Notes under the pieces: generated by a model
Seen by the model: the letters and a program-made list of their open reading frames with translations, nothing else
The model's database searches: none
Told to the model about the DNA's origin: nothing
Part shown: in pieces, positions 25,429-36,205 of the stretch
Position numbering within the stretch: the first letter of the stretch is position 1
Layout of the letters: the number at the start of each line of letters is the position of its first letter
NCBI RefSeq assembly: GCF_004827385.1
Contig: NZ_SRXN01000016.1
Location: 102,535-166,534, forward strand
DNA: 64,000 bases
Reading direction: 5' to 3'
From: Ensifer sp. MPMI2T
GTDB lineage: Bacteria > Pseudomonadota > Alphaproteobacteria > Rhizobiales > Rhizobiaceae
Translations under genes and position numbers: made by a program

Positions 25429-26046
25429 ATGACTGAAAACAGAAGAACCAATGACCCTCAGGGCGTGCGTCGCCGGATCATCGACGCGGCCTACGACGCC
25501 TTCGTCAGCCAGGGATACATCGCGACGGGAATGTTGGAACTGCGCGCAAGGGCCTCAGTGTCCGGCGGTGCGATGGCGCATCATTTCCCGTCGAAGCGCG
25601 AACTCGGACTGGCGGTCATCCGCGATCGGGTGGCCGAAGCTGTTCGGCAAACGTGGATCAATCCGCTACACGCATGTGCAGACGCGCCGACGGCCATTGA
25701 TCTCATCTTCGGAAACATCATCGACGAACTGACGCTCAAAGGTTCGGTCTCCGGCTGCCCCCTCAACAACATGGCGATGGAAGTCTCTCAGCATGACCCG
25801 GAAATGCGCGACGTTCTCAGCGAGGTGTTCTATGCTTGGCATGACGCGCTATCTGAAAAGTTTCAGGCCGACGTAGCCTCAAAACGCGCAAGCGACCTTA
25901 ATCCGAGCAGCCTCGCAACGCTCGCAATTGCTGCCTATTCCGGTGCCATGGCGATCGCAAAGGCATGCCAAGACGTTGGTCCGCTCGTCGACTGCCGGTC
26001 GGAACTCGCGGCGACGCTGGCGACGAAATATCACTCTGTAACGTAG
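25429..26046 (+). CDS. TetR/AcrR-family transcriptional regulator
   Basis: A 205-residue repressor. The N-terminal helix-turn-helix (residues about 14-60; IIDAAYDAFVSQGYIATGML, GGAMAHHFPSKRELGLAVI) is standard TetR. The C-terminal ligand domain includes the SGCPLNNMAMEVS segment seen in YxaF/LmrA-like members. It sits divergently from the NIPSNAP gene with two identical operator dyads in between, so it most likely represses both genes. The effector is unknown. Bases 26047-26215 downstream hold nothing identifiable. Confidence 0.9.
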   Translation: MTENRRTNDPQGVRRRIIDAAYDAFVSQGYIATGMLELRARASVSGGAMAHHFPSKRELGLAVIRDRVAEAVRQTWINPLHACADAPTAIDLIFGNIIDELTLKGSVSGCPLNNMAMEVSQHDPEMRDVLSEVFYAWHDALSEKFQADVASKRASDLNPSSLATLAIAAYSGAMAIAKACQDVGPLVDCRSELAATLATKYHSVT

Positions 26047-26215
26047 GCTCGTTGATCTTCGATCAGCTCAAAGTAGCGTTTGCGCACCGTGGCGCTCTTT
26101 GGTGGATGAAGTCCAAACCGCTTGGCCTGCTCTTTGAAGGCCCAGCGAGACCGCCGGGCCATCGAAGTTCACTCGAACGCAACAGCAATCTCTCGCGCCA
26201 GAGAAAGGCGCCCGG

Positions 26216-26722
26216 TTATTCGGCCGCCGACCGTCGGGGCAGCACCCAATTGGGGCGCGGGAAGTGGCAGGTGTAGCCGTTGGGGAAGCACTCCAGGTAA
26301 TCCTGATGCTCCGGCTCTGCTTCCCAGAAGTCGCCCACCGGCTCGACTTCAGTCACCACCTTGCCCGGCCACAGGCCCGAGGCCTCGACGTCTGCGATGG
26401 TGTCCTCGGCTATCCGCTTCTGCTCGTCGTCGGCGTAGTAGATCGCCGACCGGTAGGAGAGGCCGACGTCGTTGCCCTGCCGGTTTTTCGTGGTCGGATC
26501 GTGGATCTGGAAGAAAAACTCCAGAATCCGCCTGTAGCTGATCTTCTCGGGATCGAAGACGATCTCGATACCCTCGGCGTGGGTGCCGTGATTGCGGTAG
26601 GTGGCATTCGGCACATCTCCGCCGGTGTAGCCCACGCGGGTCTCGATGACGCCGGGGAGCTTGCGGATCAAGTCCTGCATCCCCCAGAAGCAGCCACCAG
26701 CCAAAACAGCTCTCTCGGTCAT
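26216..26722 (-). CDS. msrA: Peptide-methionine (S)-S-oxide reductase
   Basis: A 168-residue MsrA with the catalytic motif GGCFWG (Cys near residue 11) and the substrate-site residues in GYTGG and HAEGIEI. It reduces the S-diastereomer of methionine sulfoxide using thioredoxin. The C-terminal resolving cysteines are probably those in [13 protein letters not shown]. It starts immediately after the msrB stop, so the two enzymes form one operon (msrB first). Confidence 0.96.
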   Translation of the reverse strand: MTERAVLAGGCFWGMQDLIRKLPGVIETRVGYTGGDVPNATYRNHGTHAEGIEIVFDPEKISYRRILEFFFQIHDPTTKNRQGNDVGLSYRSAIYYADDEQKRIAEDTIADVEASGLWPGKVVTEVEPVGDFWEAEPEHQDYLECFPNGYTCHFPRPNWVLPRRSAAE

Positions 26723-27166
26723 TCAGATATCCTCTACCTGGTTGATATAGGCGCCGTAGCCCTCAGCCTCCATTTCTTCACGCGGAATGAAGCGCACGGA
26801 GGCGGAATTGATGCAGTAACGCAAGCCACCCCGGTCCTGCGGACCGTCGGGAAACACATGGCCGAGGTGACTGTCGCCATGCCTCGAGCGCACTTCGGTG
26901 CGGATCATACCATAGGAGTCGTCCCTGAGTTCCTTGACGTTTGCCGGCACGATCGGCTTCGTAAAGCTCGGCCAGCCGCAGCCGGAATCGAACTTGTCGG
27001 CCGAGGCGAACAGCGGCTCGCCGGAAACGATATCGACATAGATCCCCGGCTTTTTGTTGTCGTAATACTCCCCGGTAAAGGGGCGCTCGGTGCCGTTCTG
27101 CTGGGTCACCCGAAACTGCTCGGGCGTAAGCTTGCTGACCGCTTCGTCGGTCTTCTTGTAGGTCAT
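26723..27166 (-). CDS. msrB: Peptide-methionine (R)-S-oxide reductase
   Basis: A 147-residue MsrB; the catalytic Cys lies in [11 protein letters not shown], and GCGWPSF and [10 protein letters not shown] are conserved. The two CxxC zinc motifs of classical MsrB are absent (DIVSGEPLF stands where the first would be), so this is the zinc-free type. ATG 27166 has GGAGACAGG upstream; the longer frame is rejected. Together with MsrA it repairs both methionine sulfoxide epimers in the cytoplasm. The LysR gene 107 bases upstream on the same strand may belong to the unit. Confidence 0.95.
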   Translation of the reverse strand: MTYKKTDEAVSKLTPEQFRVTQQNGTERPFTGEYYDNKKPGIYVDIVSGEPLFASADKFDSGCGWPSFTKPIVPANVKELRDDSYGMIRTEVRSRHGDSHLGHVFPDGPQDRGGLRYCINSASVRFIPREEMEAEGYGAYINQVEDI

Positions 27167-27273
27167 TGCCTGTCTCCGTTGCTGGATTTGTTGCCTGAAT
27201 ATGGCGAGGGACCACGAGGATTCCCAATATCGGATGTGCATAGATTCCATAGCCGCGCGATAGGCGCACCCGC

Positions 27274-28149
27274 TCACGACCAGTCGTGCCGGACCGCCAG
27301 GTGCGCGATCTTGCGGATCTCGAGCGGCGTGCCGGAACCGGAGACCGTTACGAACACCACTTCGCGCTCCAACGATATCCCGTCGACCTTGCGGAGGGCG
27401 ATGCCCTGCGCGATGGCTGATCGCTCGGGCATGATGCAGATCGCGCGGCCTTCGGCGACCATCTGCTGAACCCAGTCCTCGCGGTCGGCACTGAACCGCG
27501 GCTGCATGACCGCATCGTGGTCCATCAGGTGCTCGGTGATCTCGGTGTGGAACTCGCAGGCGAGCCGGTCGACATAGGGATAGGCGGCGAGCGCCTCGGT
27601 GCTGACGACATCGTAGCGGGCGAGCGGATGGCTCTCGGCGCAGGCGAGGAGGAACCGCTCGCGAAACAGCGGCACGACGTCGAGCTTGGGGTTGGGGCGC
27701 GGCGCCCGCGGCAGAATACAGGCGTGGTACTTGCCCGACAGCACTTCATTCGCACCTTCGCCGGCCAATAGCTGGTGCATGTTGATCTTCACGGAAGGAA
27801 GCTGCTGAAGCGCGTCGTCGAAGAACGCGGCAAAGGCAGCGGGACCGATGGTGGGGGCGACAGCGATGTCGAGGATACGGCGGCGGCCGAGCACGGTGCT
27901 CTCGGAATGCTCGCGCACATTTCTGAGCGCGAGTTCGATCCGCATGAACTCGGCCTGGATGTCGCGGCCGAGCGCGGTCAGGCGGCTGTCCTTGCCGTCG
28001 CGGTAGATCAGCGGACTGCCCAATTCTTCCTCGAGACGCTGGATTGCACGCGTGAGGCTCGGCTGCGAGACACCGCTTCTACGGGCGGCTTCCGTGAAGT
28101 TCAGTGTTTCAGCCAGATTGAGGAAGTACCTGACCTGATTGATGTCCAT
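27274..28149 (-). CDS. LysR-family transcriptional regulator
   Basis: A 291-residue LTTR. The winged helix-turn-helix (residues 1-60; [20 protein letters not shown]) is clear, and a periplasmic-binding-like effector domain follows. The start at ATG 28149 gives the canonical [10 protein letters not shown] opening. It lies upstream of msrBA on the same strand and downstream of an NDH-2-like gene, so it may govern oxidative-stress genes, although no divergent partner marks the target. It resembles the LTTR at 42014. Confidence 0.9.
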   Translation of the reverse strand: MDINQVRYFLNLAETLNFTEAARRSGVSQPSLTRAIQRLEEELGSPLIYRDGKDSRLTALGRDIQAEFMRIELALRNVREHSESTVLGRRRILDIAVAPTIGPAAFAAFFDDALQQLPSVKINMHQLLAGEGANEVLSGKYHACILPRAPRPNPKLDVVPLFRERFLLACAESHPLARYDVVSTEALAAYPYVDRLACEFHTEITEHLMDHDAVMQPRFSADREDWVQQMVAEGRAICIMPERSAIAQGIALRKVDGISLEREVVFVTVSGSGTPLEIRKIAHLAVRHDWS

Positions 28150-28341
28150 GGATCGCATCTCGCTTGGCTTTGGCTGAATTGCCCTCGCTTTGGAAAGGAG
28201 GCTAGCGATTGCGACTGTATTATCCAACGCCCGTGAAATCATGAAGGATTTGCGGGCGGCCGGTGGCAGCCAGCGCGGCTTGATCCGTGCGCTGGCTGCC
28301 AAGTGGTTGCCGCCCGGTGGAGCGGGCCTTCCCTGCCACGA

Positions 28342-29550
28342 TCAGGCGACGACCACGCGGGAAGGGTCCGCCGCCGCGAGCGCGGCCGCGCGATCGGCAC
28401 TCGGCGGATAGATCCACTCGGTGTTGATCTTCGTCTTGAGCTGCTTGGCTTCGGCGCCGGAGAGCTTTATCTGGCGGTCCCAGCCTTCAGTGTAGACAGC
28501 GCCCCACGGGCCGAGGTCGAGGCAGGTGACGTACTTCTCCTGGCTGTAGGGGATCGGATTAACCCCGAGCAGATCGGCAGCGACGTTGTGTCCGGCGGAG
28601 CGGCCGAGGTTCTGCGCATGCTGACAGCTCATCATCGTGCGGTTGCCCGCGTCGTCCGTCGCCGCATAGGCGACGTCACCGGTCGCGAAGACGTTCGAGT
28701 GGCCGATGACCTTGAGGTTCCGGTCGACGTGAAGGCGTCCGAAAGCGTCCTTCTCCGCGTCAATCTGCTGCGTGATGGGGTTGGCGCGGGCACCTGCCGT
28801 CCAGATCACGGTGGACGCGTCGATCCGCTCGCCGGTGTCGAGTGTCACGCCGCTGGGGTCGATAGCGATTATCGCGGCACCCAGACGCGTCTCCACGCCC
28901 AGCTCCTCAAGCGCCTGTTCGATGATCGGGCGAGGGCCTGGTCCGAGGTCCGGGCCGATCGCATCATTGCGCTCGACGACGATGACGCGGGTGTCGGCCT
29001 TCTCCCCCAGCGCGGCGCGGAGACGATGCGGCATCTCCGCGGCGGTTTCGATCCCGGTGAAGCCGCCGCCGGCGACGATCACGGTGTTGCGTGCGCGGCT
29101 TTCCGGAAGGCGTCCCAGCTGGGAAATATGTTCCTCGAGAAGAACGGCGTCGGAAAGCTGGTCGACGTTGAAGGCATGGTCCAACCCGGGAATGTTGGGG
29201 CGGAACAAGACGCTGCCGGTCGCCAGGACAAGTTTGGTGTAGCCGATCGTGCTCTCGCGCCCTTCGCCGTCCGAATACGTCACGGAATTCTGTGCCGTTG
29301 AAATAGCCGTCGCGTAGCCCCTGATGAAACGCACGCCGGCGTTGGCAAAAATCTGCGACAGGGGCGCCTTCATCTTGAAAGCATGCTTCTCGTACAGGCG
29401 CGGACGGATGTGCAGTTCGGGCTGCGGCGCGATCACAGCGACCTCGACAGAACCGTCCGCCTTTCCTTTCTGGTCCAGCAGTCGCATCGCACCGAGTGCC
29501 GACCACATTCCGGCAAAGCCGGCGCCGATAATCAGAATTCGTTCGCTCAT
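28342..29550 (-). CDS. NDH-2-like NAD(P)/FAD pyridine nucleotide-disulfide oxidoreductase
   Basis: A 402-residue flavoprotein with two Rossmann sites: FAD at IIGAGFAGMWSALG (N-terminus) and NAD(P)H at VIVAGGGFTGIETAAEM (near residue 165), plus the FAD contact VFATGDVAYA. It matches the type II NADH dehydrogenase group that passes electrons from NADH to quinone at the inner face of the membrane. No C-terminal membrane helix is obvious. ATG 29550 follows GAGAGG by 7 bases. A divergent Rrf2 regulator and a clear dyad in the gap (29678-29700) suggest redox-responsive control. Confidence 0.85.
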   Translation of the reverse strand: MSERILIIGAGFAGMWSALGAMRLLDQKGKADGSVEVAVIAPQPELHIRPRLYEKHAFKMKAPLSQIFANAGVRFIRGYATAISTAQNSVTYSDGEGRESTIGYTKLVLATGSVLFRPNIPGLDHAFNVDQLSDAVLLEEHISQLGRLPESRARNTVIVAGGGFTGIETAAEMPHRLRAALGEKADTRVIVVERNDAIGPDLGPGPRPIIEQALEELGVETRLGAAIIAIDPSGVTLDTGERIDASTVIWTAGARANPITQQIDAEKDAFGRLHVDRNLKVIGHSNVFATGDVAYAATDDAGNRTMMSCQHAQNLGRSAGHNVAADLLGVNPIPYSQEKYVTCLDLGPWGAVYTEGWDRQIKLSGAEAKQLKTKINTEWIYPPSADRAAALAAADPSRVVVA

Positions 29551-29677
29551 TTCCATTCCTCTCAGACAAGGCTTCGCCATCAGCGGGACGACGTCCAGCC
29601 GGTCAGACGATTGCCGTTTCGCTAGTTGTCTCCGGAGCGGAGACGGATTCCGCGACGATCTTCATGGTGTCGCGTTA

Positions 29678-29700
29678 ACTACGACTAATCTAATCGTAGT
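29678..29700. promoter_or_regulatory. Operator dyad ACTACGA-N9-TCGTAGT between NDH-2-like gene and Rrf2 gene
   Basis: A perfect 7-bp inverted repeat with 9-base spacer (total 23 bases; inner CTAATCTAA). The size and A/T core fit an Rrf2-family site. It is placed between the divergent flavoprotein (start 29550) and Rrf2 (start 29831) genes, where it would allow control of both. Confidence 0.65.
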
Positions 29701-29830
29701 AATCCAGCAACGATTATTCCGGCGGGTTCCGGAAACGCTCTGTCAACACTGTGAGGACGGAACCGGGGTTGCGGACGCGAGCCTTCGGTGCTATCTCCGA
29801 CAACATTTGTCGCTGTTTCTGAGCGGTTCC

Positions 29831-31560
<1,730 letters not shown>

Positions 31561-31619
31561 GGGATGTTCCTTTGATTGTACCAACCGGCGCGGCCGGTTT
31601 GACAATGGTGGTTTCCGTC

Positions 31620-31649
31620 ACGAGGGCGGAGCGGGGGCTCCGCCCTCGT
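31620..31649 (-). terminator. Strong hairpin between YkgB-like gene and DUF1127 gene
   Basis: A perfect 13-bp G/C-rich stem (ACGAGGGCGGAGC with GCTCCGCCCTCGT, loop GGGG) directly follows the YkgB-like stop in the transcribed direction. There is no U-run. It may terminate, or stabilise an upstream mRNA and lower expression of the DUF1127/trxB part. Confidence 0.6.
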
Positions 31650-31655
31650 CCGCGG

Positions 31656-32189
31656 TCACGCGCTGGTTGAGCGGAGCGCCGCGAGCGAGTCGACGGCAAT
31701 CCAGAGGGAGAGGGCGAACAGGCCGATGTCCTTGAGCAGGAACTGTCCGGGAGCGACCGAAATCGCCGGAAAGCCGAGCTCCGGCACGGACACTCCGGGG
31801 GTCGTCATCATGAAGCTGAGCGTGGTCGCGAAAAGCCCGGCCGAGAGCAGGCCGCCGACGAGCGAGTACGCCGGGTTGACGAGCCTTGCCGCGATCAGGG
31901 CGCCGATACTTAGCTCGAGGACGCCAAGAAGGCTCGAGAAATCCCTTACGCTGAAGAGGGAGTAGGTCCAGCTCAATAGCGGACTGTTGCCGACAAGGCC
32001 GGTCAGGCCTTCCGCTTCATAGGCGGTGAACTTCATGCCGCCGAACCAGCCATAGATCACGACCAGCGAGGCATAAAGGCCCGCCGCGGTGACGGCCTGG
32101 CCGTGGCTCTCGACCAGATCAAGGGAGGAAGCGGCGCGAGCCTGGACGCGCGGACGCGCCGCGATGCTGCGGATGGGAACATGAGACAT
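31656..32189 (-). CDS. YkgB/RclC-like (DUF417) inner-membrane protein
   Basis: A 177-residue membrane protein with about four helices and the family segments VVIYGWFGGMKFTAYEAEGL and NSPLLSWTYSLFS, ending in LLKDIGLFALSLWIAVDSL. The E. coli member RclC belongs to the reactive-chlorine-resistance operon; a defence role against hypochlorite or electrophiles is therefore inferred. ATG 32189 has AGGAGA. Its 500-base upstream region carries several copies of one operator motif shared with the divergent tetR gene. Confidence 0.82.
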   Translation of the reverse strand: MSHVPIRSIAARPRVQARAASSLDLVESHGQAVTAAGLYASLVVIYGWFGGMKFTAYEAEGLTGLVGNSPLLSWTYSLFSVRDFSSLLGVLELSIGALIAARLVNPAYSLVGGLLSAGLFATTLSFMMTTPGVSVPELGFPAISVAPGQFLLKDIGLFALSLWIAVDSLAALRSTSA

Positions 32190-32243
32190 TGTCTTCTCCT
32201 GGGTTGTCCGCGGGAGGGCTATCCACCCGATGACGCGGAATAA

Positions 32244-32673
32244 ACGATACCGATCTGTATCGTACGAAAAAGAAGTACACCGATCTGTATCGTTTGGCAA
32301 CGTGGATTCCTGCAAGGGACGCGGCCTTGTTCCCCAGGGAACTTTCCATCTTGGAGATCGAATGGCGGAAAGCAGGTGCAGATAGGTACAAACCTGTGTT
32401 GTGAGTTCGGAGGCTTGCGACGGACCCATAGAGCGGAAGTGGATCGCACCCATTCAAGCGCCAGACCAATGGTACGAGGCATAACACGCACGCGGCCTGA
32501 GGCAGGCAGACCGTGCCGGTCTCTACAACGATGCCGATGGGTGGACGAAAAGTGTACAGATCGGTTCAGAGCGGACGATCCCTGTATGAGTGGACCTCGT
32601 GCGAGCTTGCAGGACATGCCCGCAATGCCCTTGCATTCGCCTTGTACTGCCGCTAGAATCGATACCGATCTGT
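32244..32673. promoter_or_regulatory. Four-box operator region between YkgB-like gene and tetR
   Basis: Box 1 (32244-32263) is a perfect dyad ACGATACCGATCTGTATCGT. Box 2 (about 32275-32293) repeats CACCGATCTGTATCGT. Box 3 (about 32553-32564) has GTACAGATCGGT, the reverse complement of the core. Box 4 (32662-32673) has ATACCGATCTGT, 20 bases before the tetR start. Boxes 1-2 flank the leftward promoter and boxes 3-4 the rightward one. The 260 bases between the pairs show nothing else I can name. Confidence 0.75.
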
Positions 32674-32692
32674 TGTATATTGTGAGGATGCG

Positions 32693-33313
32693 ATGCGCCG
32701 TTCAGAGATCCGCGGTCACCTGCTCGACACCGCGCTCCGGCTGTTCAACCAGCACGGCTATCACGCCACCGGGATCGATTTGATCATCGCCGAGGCCGGC
32801 GTGGCCAAGACGACGCTGTACCGGCACTTTGAAACCAAGGAAGAGCTGATCCTGGCCGCGCTCGAACGGCGCGACGAGGAGGACCGCAATGCCATGCGCG
32901 CCTTTGTCGAGCAACAGACGCGCGATCCCGCCGAACGTCTTCTGGCGACGTTCGATTTCCTAGAAGCCACGGTCCGCGACAAGCAATTCCGCGGCTGCAT
33001 GTTCCTGAGCGCGGCGGGGGAGCACAAGGACACGGTCGATCCGGTATTTCGTGCCGCCTTGATGCACAAGCGCCTGGTGCTTGCCTATTTCGAGGAACTC
33101 GCCCATGCGGCGCGGTTTGCCGAACCGAAGCGGATCGCGATCGAAATCAACCTGCTGCACGAGGGGGCGGTCGCCGTCGCACAAATCACCCGCACCGCGG
33201 AGCCCACTCGGCAGGCCAAACGCATGGCGCAGCAATTGCTCGCGGCGGAAGAGCGATTGGCACCGCCGGCCCGGGGAGGAGATGCAGAGCAGCGAACGCA
33301 GGCTGAGACTTGA
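32693..33313 (+). CDS. TetR/AcrR-family transcriptional regulator
   Basis: A 206-residue repressor with N-terminal helix-turn-helix (IRGHLLDTALRLFNQHGYHA, GVAKTTLYRHFETKEELIL). A single cysteine in QFRGCMFLS lies at the start of the ligand domain, where some TetR proteins sense electrophiles. ATG 32693 follows GAGG. It is divergent from the YkgB-like gene with four copies of one operator motif between them; it most probably represses both and responds to an oxidant or electrophile. Confidence 0.9.
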   Translation: MRRSEIRGHLLDTALRLFNQHGYHATGIDLIIAEAGVAKTTLYRHFETKEELILAALERRDEEDRNAMRAFVEQQTRDPAERLLATFDFLEATVRDKQFRGCMFLSAAGEHKDTVDPVFRAALMHKRLVLAYFEELAHAARFAEPKRIAIEINLLHEGAVAVAQITRTAEPTRQAKRMAQQLLAAEERLAPPARGGDAEQRTQAET

Positions 33314-33359
33314 TCCACTCATCAGCCGCCCCGGCGTCACCGAGGGTGCACGGCCTATT

Positions 33360-33460
33360 GCATGTTTCCCTAAATCGTAGCGGATTTATGGATAAAAACA
33401 TGCAGAAATTCAAAGTGCTACAGCATTCTTTGCGCGTCTGATAGGACGCGCGACGCTGTA
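33360..33460 (+). repeat. RIME-type mosaic repeat, full copy
   Basis: GCATGTTTCCCTAAATCGTA through AAAAACATGCAGAAATTC to GCGCGACGCTGTA, with both palindromes intact. It fills the first part of the 306-base gap 33314-33619; the remaining 160 bases show no gene or motif. Confidence 0.88.
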
Positions 33461-33619
33461 TCCGCGGGTCTCTTTCCGGGTGACCGGTTTGGCCGACGCC
33501 CGCGTACTCCCGGTCTTCGCCGAAGGTTCGCCGTCCTCATGGTCCCCATGTGAGCGATTTCGATTATCTGCTGTAACTGATCTCGATCGGGACAACACAG
33601 TTGTCGCGGCCGCGTCATC

Positions 33620-34348
33620 TCAAAACAGCGCGTAATCCGAAAGCTCGATTGTGACGGCGTTGAAATTGCGATCGAGAGTGCCATCCGGCTTGAGTGCGAA
33701 TACGCTGCGGCGGGTCGGGTACAGCAGCCCGTCAACGGCGACGTAATCAGACGTGAAGTGCGCAGCCGGTGTGTCCGCCCACACGTCAACCGTATAGTCG
33801 TGACGGCGCAGCAACCCGTCCGAGCCGAAGTAGAAGCGCTGTTCCCGCGTGTGGCTGTGTATGCTCTCGGGGAACCGTACGGCTACGCCACGAAGCATCT
33901 CACCTTCATGATCGATCGGCCGAACGTCGCGAGCTTCGTAGCCCGGCTCGCCGAAAACAAACGGCGTCGCATGGTACGTCCACATGGCATAGCCATTGAA
34001 ATAGGCGAGGTTCAGCGGGTCCCATTGTCCGTTGAAGCTGCGATCGAACGCTTCACGTCCGTTGACCCGCTCGGCGATAACAGAGCCATCGCCGGCGGTG
34101 ATCTCCACACGCTCGGGAGTCCAGGTCATCGTCCAATCGGCTTCTCCAAAGGGAGTAACCTGGGTCCACTGGCGGTGGAACTCGCTTGTTGCACGTCGCG
34201 GCACGGGGATCAAAGGAGCGCCTTTCAGCTCCCACAGCCTTCCTCCGGTCCGTATGGTCGAGGCAATACCCCTAAACTTGCGCCAGCGGTCGTGCCCGCC
34301 GTGCGTTTCCAGAGCTTCTTCCAGAAGCGGGTGCAATTTGCCGCTCAT
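33620..34348 (-). CDS. Conserved protein of unknown function
   Basis: A 242-residue soluble protein with no signal peptide or membrane helix. It is rich in beta-strand-like Trp/Tyr/Phe patterns (WTMTWTPERVEI, NLAYFNGYAMWTYHATPFVF, SHTREQRFYFGSDGLLRRHD, FNAVTIELSDYALF). I recognise the type as a conserved rhizobial and proteobacterial hypothetical but know no function. ATG 34348 has GGGAGAAG. It lies 104 bases after the epimerase start on the opposite side, with no clear operon. Confidence 0.8.
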   Translation of the reverse strand: MSGKLHPLLEEALETHGGHDRWRKFRGIASTIRTGGRLWELKGAPLIPVPRRATSEFHRQWTQVTPFGEADWTMTWTPERVEITAGDGSVIAERVNGREAFDRSFNGQWDPLNLAYFNGYAMWTYHATPFVFGEPGYEARDVRPIDHEGEMLRGVAVRFPESIHSHTREQRFYFGSDGLLRRHDYTVDVWADTPAAHFTSDYVAVDGLLYPTRRSVFALKPDGTLDRNFNAVTIELSDYALF

Positions 34349-34452
34349 CGAACTTCTCCCGACATCCGTAGCGATCGATTGGTGCTCCCGACCTTCGGTC
34401 CTACGTCAAATATACCACCAAGCGACGGGGGCGGTCTTCGGCCGAGCGTGCA

Positions 34453-35364
34453 TCAAGCGTCCTTCCAGAGAAGCGGCCGTGGCGTGAAGCCGAGTTCCGC
34501 CTTCGCCCGGTCGTTGGAGGCGCCAGTCAGGCGGGTGTGGTAGTAGACCGCTTCCTCGCCCGCCGACGTCAGCGCTTCCTCCACGCTCAGGCGCTTGGGC
34601 TCCGGCGCACCGACCCACCGGGCGAAGGCCGGCAGCCAAACGGCGACGGGCAGGGGATCGTCGTCGACGACGTTGTAGACGCCCGGCTCGGCCGAGAGCG
34701 CGGCGACGGTCGCGGCGATCGCGTCGTCGATGTGCACGAACGACCAGACGCCATTTCCTTCGCCGATAATCGCCGACTCTCCCTTGCGCGCCTGATCCGC
34801 GATGGTCCCCTCCGGCCGGTACCAGGTGCCGGGACCGTAGAAGAAGCCGTAGCGCAACACGACACCGTCGAGCGACGGCGAGGCGAGCACCCGGTCCTCG
34901 TAGGCGCCGATGGTGCGCGTGCTCGCGCCGATCTCGCCGGGCGCGTCGTACCTTAGTTTGGCGGTCTCGTCGGCAAGCCTTCCTGCCGGCGCCTCCAGGT
35001 AAAAGCCGCGGGACTGCATTATGTAGCGGCGGACGCCGAGTTTTTCGGCCGCGGCGACGAGATTGGCGCCGCCCTCGCGGTGAAGGCGGGTGTCGTTGGG
35101 CATCGCCTTGATGATGTCGGCCGGGTTGGCCGGAAGCCAGGTGAGCTGGTCGATCACCACGTCCGGCGCCGCCGCCTCGATCGCGCGATGGACCGCGTCG
35201 GGATCGAAGGCATCGGCGAAAGACACCTCGGCACCGAGCTGGCGCAGACGATCCGGACCCGGGCCGGGGCGTGTCATGCCGGTTACCTGATGGCCAAGCG
35301 TTGAGAGCGCCCGCACCAGCGGCAAGCCGATGACGCCGGTGGCACCTGCAATGAATATCTTCAT
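34453..35364 (-). CDS. NAD-dependent epimerase/dehydratase-family (extended SDR-like) protein
   Basis: A 303-residue Rossmann protein: dinucleotide motif IAGATGVIGLPLVRAL, acidic residue in SFADAFDPD, and VLRYGFFYGPGTW plus FVHIDDAI typical of the group. The YxxxK catalytic pair is not in its usual form, so it may bind NAD(P) without classical epimerase chemistry. ATG 35364 follows GGGAG. Substrate unknown. Confidence 0.85.
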   Translation of the reverse strand: MKIFIAGATGVIGLPLVRALSTLGHQVTGMTRPGPGPDRLRQLGAEVSFADAFDPDAVHRAIEAAAPDVVIDQLTWLPANPADIIKAMPNDTRLHREGGANLVAAAEKLGVRRYIMQSRGFYLEAPAGRLADETAKLRYDAPGEIGASTRTIGAYEDRVLASPSLDGVVLRYGFFYGPGTWYRPEGTIADQARKGESAIIGEGNGVWSFVHIDDAIAATVAALSAEPGVYNVVDDDPLPVAVWLPAFARWVGAPEPKRLSVEEALTSAGEEAVYYHTRLTGASNDRAKAELGFTPRPLLWKDA

Positions 35365-35473
35365 AGCCAACTCCCTGGTTTGAGAGCATCTCACGGTTTC
35401 AGTGGAGCCAAGAGGTACACAGTGGCAGCCTGCTGCTGCCTAATCGGTTGCGCTATGGCCAGGCTCTTCCTGA

Positions 35474-35591
35474 CCCTCATTCCTGTGCCTGTCACAGGAA
35501 TCCAGCGTGCCCAAGTCTTTGGGCTGAAAGGAGTCTTCCGCGCCGCAGACGCAGAGCTGCTGGATCCCTGTGACGAGCACAGGGATGAGGG
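35474..35591. repeat. Long inverted-repeat element, copy 2 (CAGGAATGAG type)
   Basis: Left end CCCTCATTCCTGTGCCTGTC, right end CCCTGTGACGAGCACAGGGA followed by TGAGG. The shorter core contains GTCTTCCGCGCCGCAGACGC. It occupies the centre of the 367-base gap 35365-35731; the flanks hold nothing identifiable. Confidence 0.75.
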
Positions 35592-35731
35592 CGGAGAAAG
35601 CATCCGTCAAACCCATTACGCTACGGTAGTGTACTGCGCGGTGAACCGTGAAGTCGCTCTAACTCTTTGAAATAACGCAATTCCTGACGGAAAACCGTGC
35701 GCTCGGATTGCGTAGAGCGCTTCGCCCTTCT

Positions 35732-36187
35732 TTAGTTTTCGAGTGCAGCCTGTGGCGTATTGCGGAAACTGATCGCCAAGCGGTTGTAGGTGTTCATCAG
35801 GCCGATCGCGATCGTGAGGTCAACGAGTTCGCGCTCGTCGAACACCGCCCGCGCGGCCTCGTAGGCTTCGTTCGGCACGTTGGTCTCGGCCACGCGCGTG
35901 ACCGTTTCGGCCCAGGCGAGGGCGGCCCGCTCACGTTCGTCGAAGAGATTGCCGGCTTCAGCCCATGCCTGCACCAGCGCGATCTTCTCGATTTTCTGGC
36001 CCTTTTTCATCAGGTCGCGCGTGTGCATGTCGAGGCAGTAGGCGCAGTTGTTGATTTGCGAGATACGAAGATAGACCAGGTCGACCAGCACCGGAGGGAG
36101 GCTGCTCTGCATGATGTAGCCGTAGACCCCGCCAAGGGCTTTGACGCCGGCCGGGGCGATCTGGTTGTAGTCGAGACGCTTGCTCAT
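35732..36187 (-). CDS. Carboxymuconolactone decarboxylase/AhpD-like protein
   Basis: A 151-residue alkylhydroperoxidase-D-fold protein with the redox motif NNCAYCLDMHTRDL (CxxC followed by His), typical of AhpD-like peroxidase partners. It probably reduces peroxides or supports thiol redox in the cytoplasm. It follows the exported cupin gene by 18 bases in one operon, divergent from a MocR regulator. Confidence 0.87.
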   Translation of the reverse strand: MSKRLDYNQIAPAGVKALGGVYGYIMQSSLPPVLVDLVYLRISQINNCAYCLDMHTRDLMKKGQKIEKIALVQAWAEAGNLFDERERAALAWAETVTRVAETNVPNEAYEAARAVFDERELVDLTIAIGLMNTYNRLAISFRNTPQAALEN

Positions 36188-36205
36188 AGGTTAGTTCCTT
36201 AAAGG

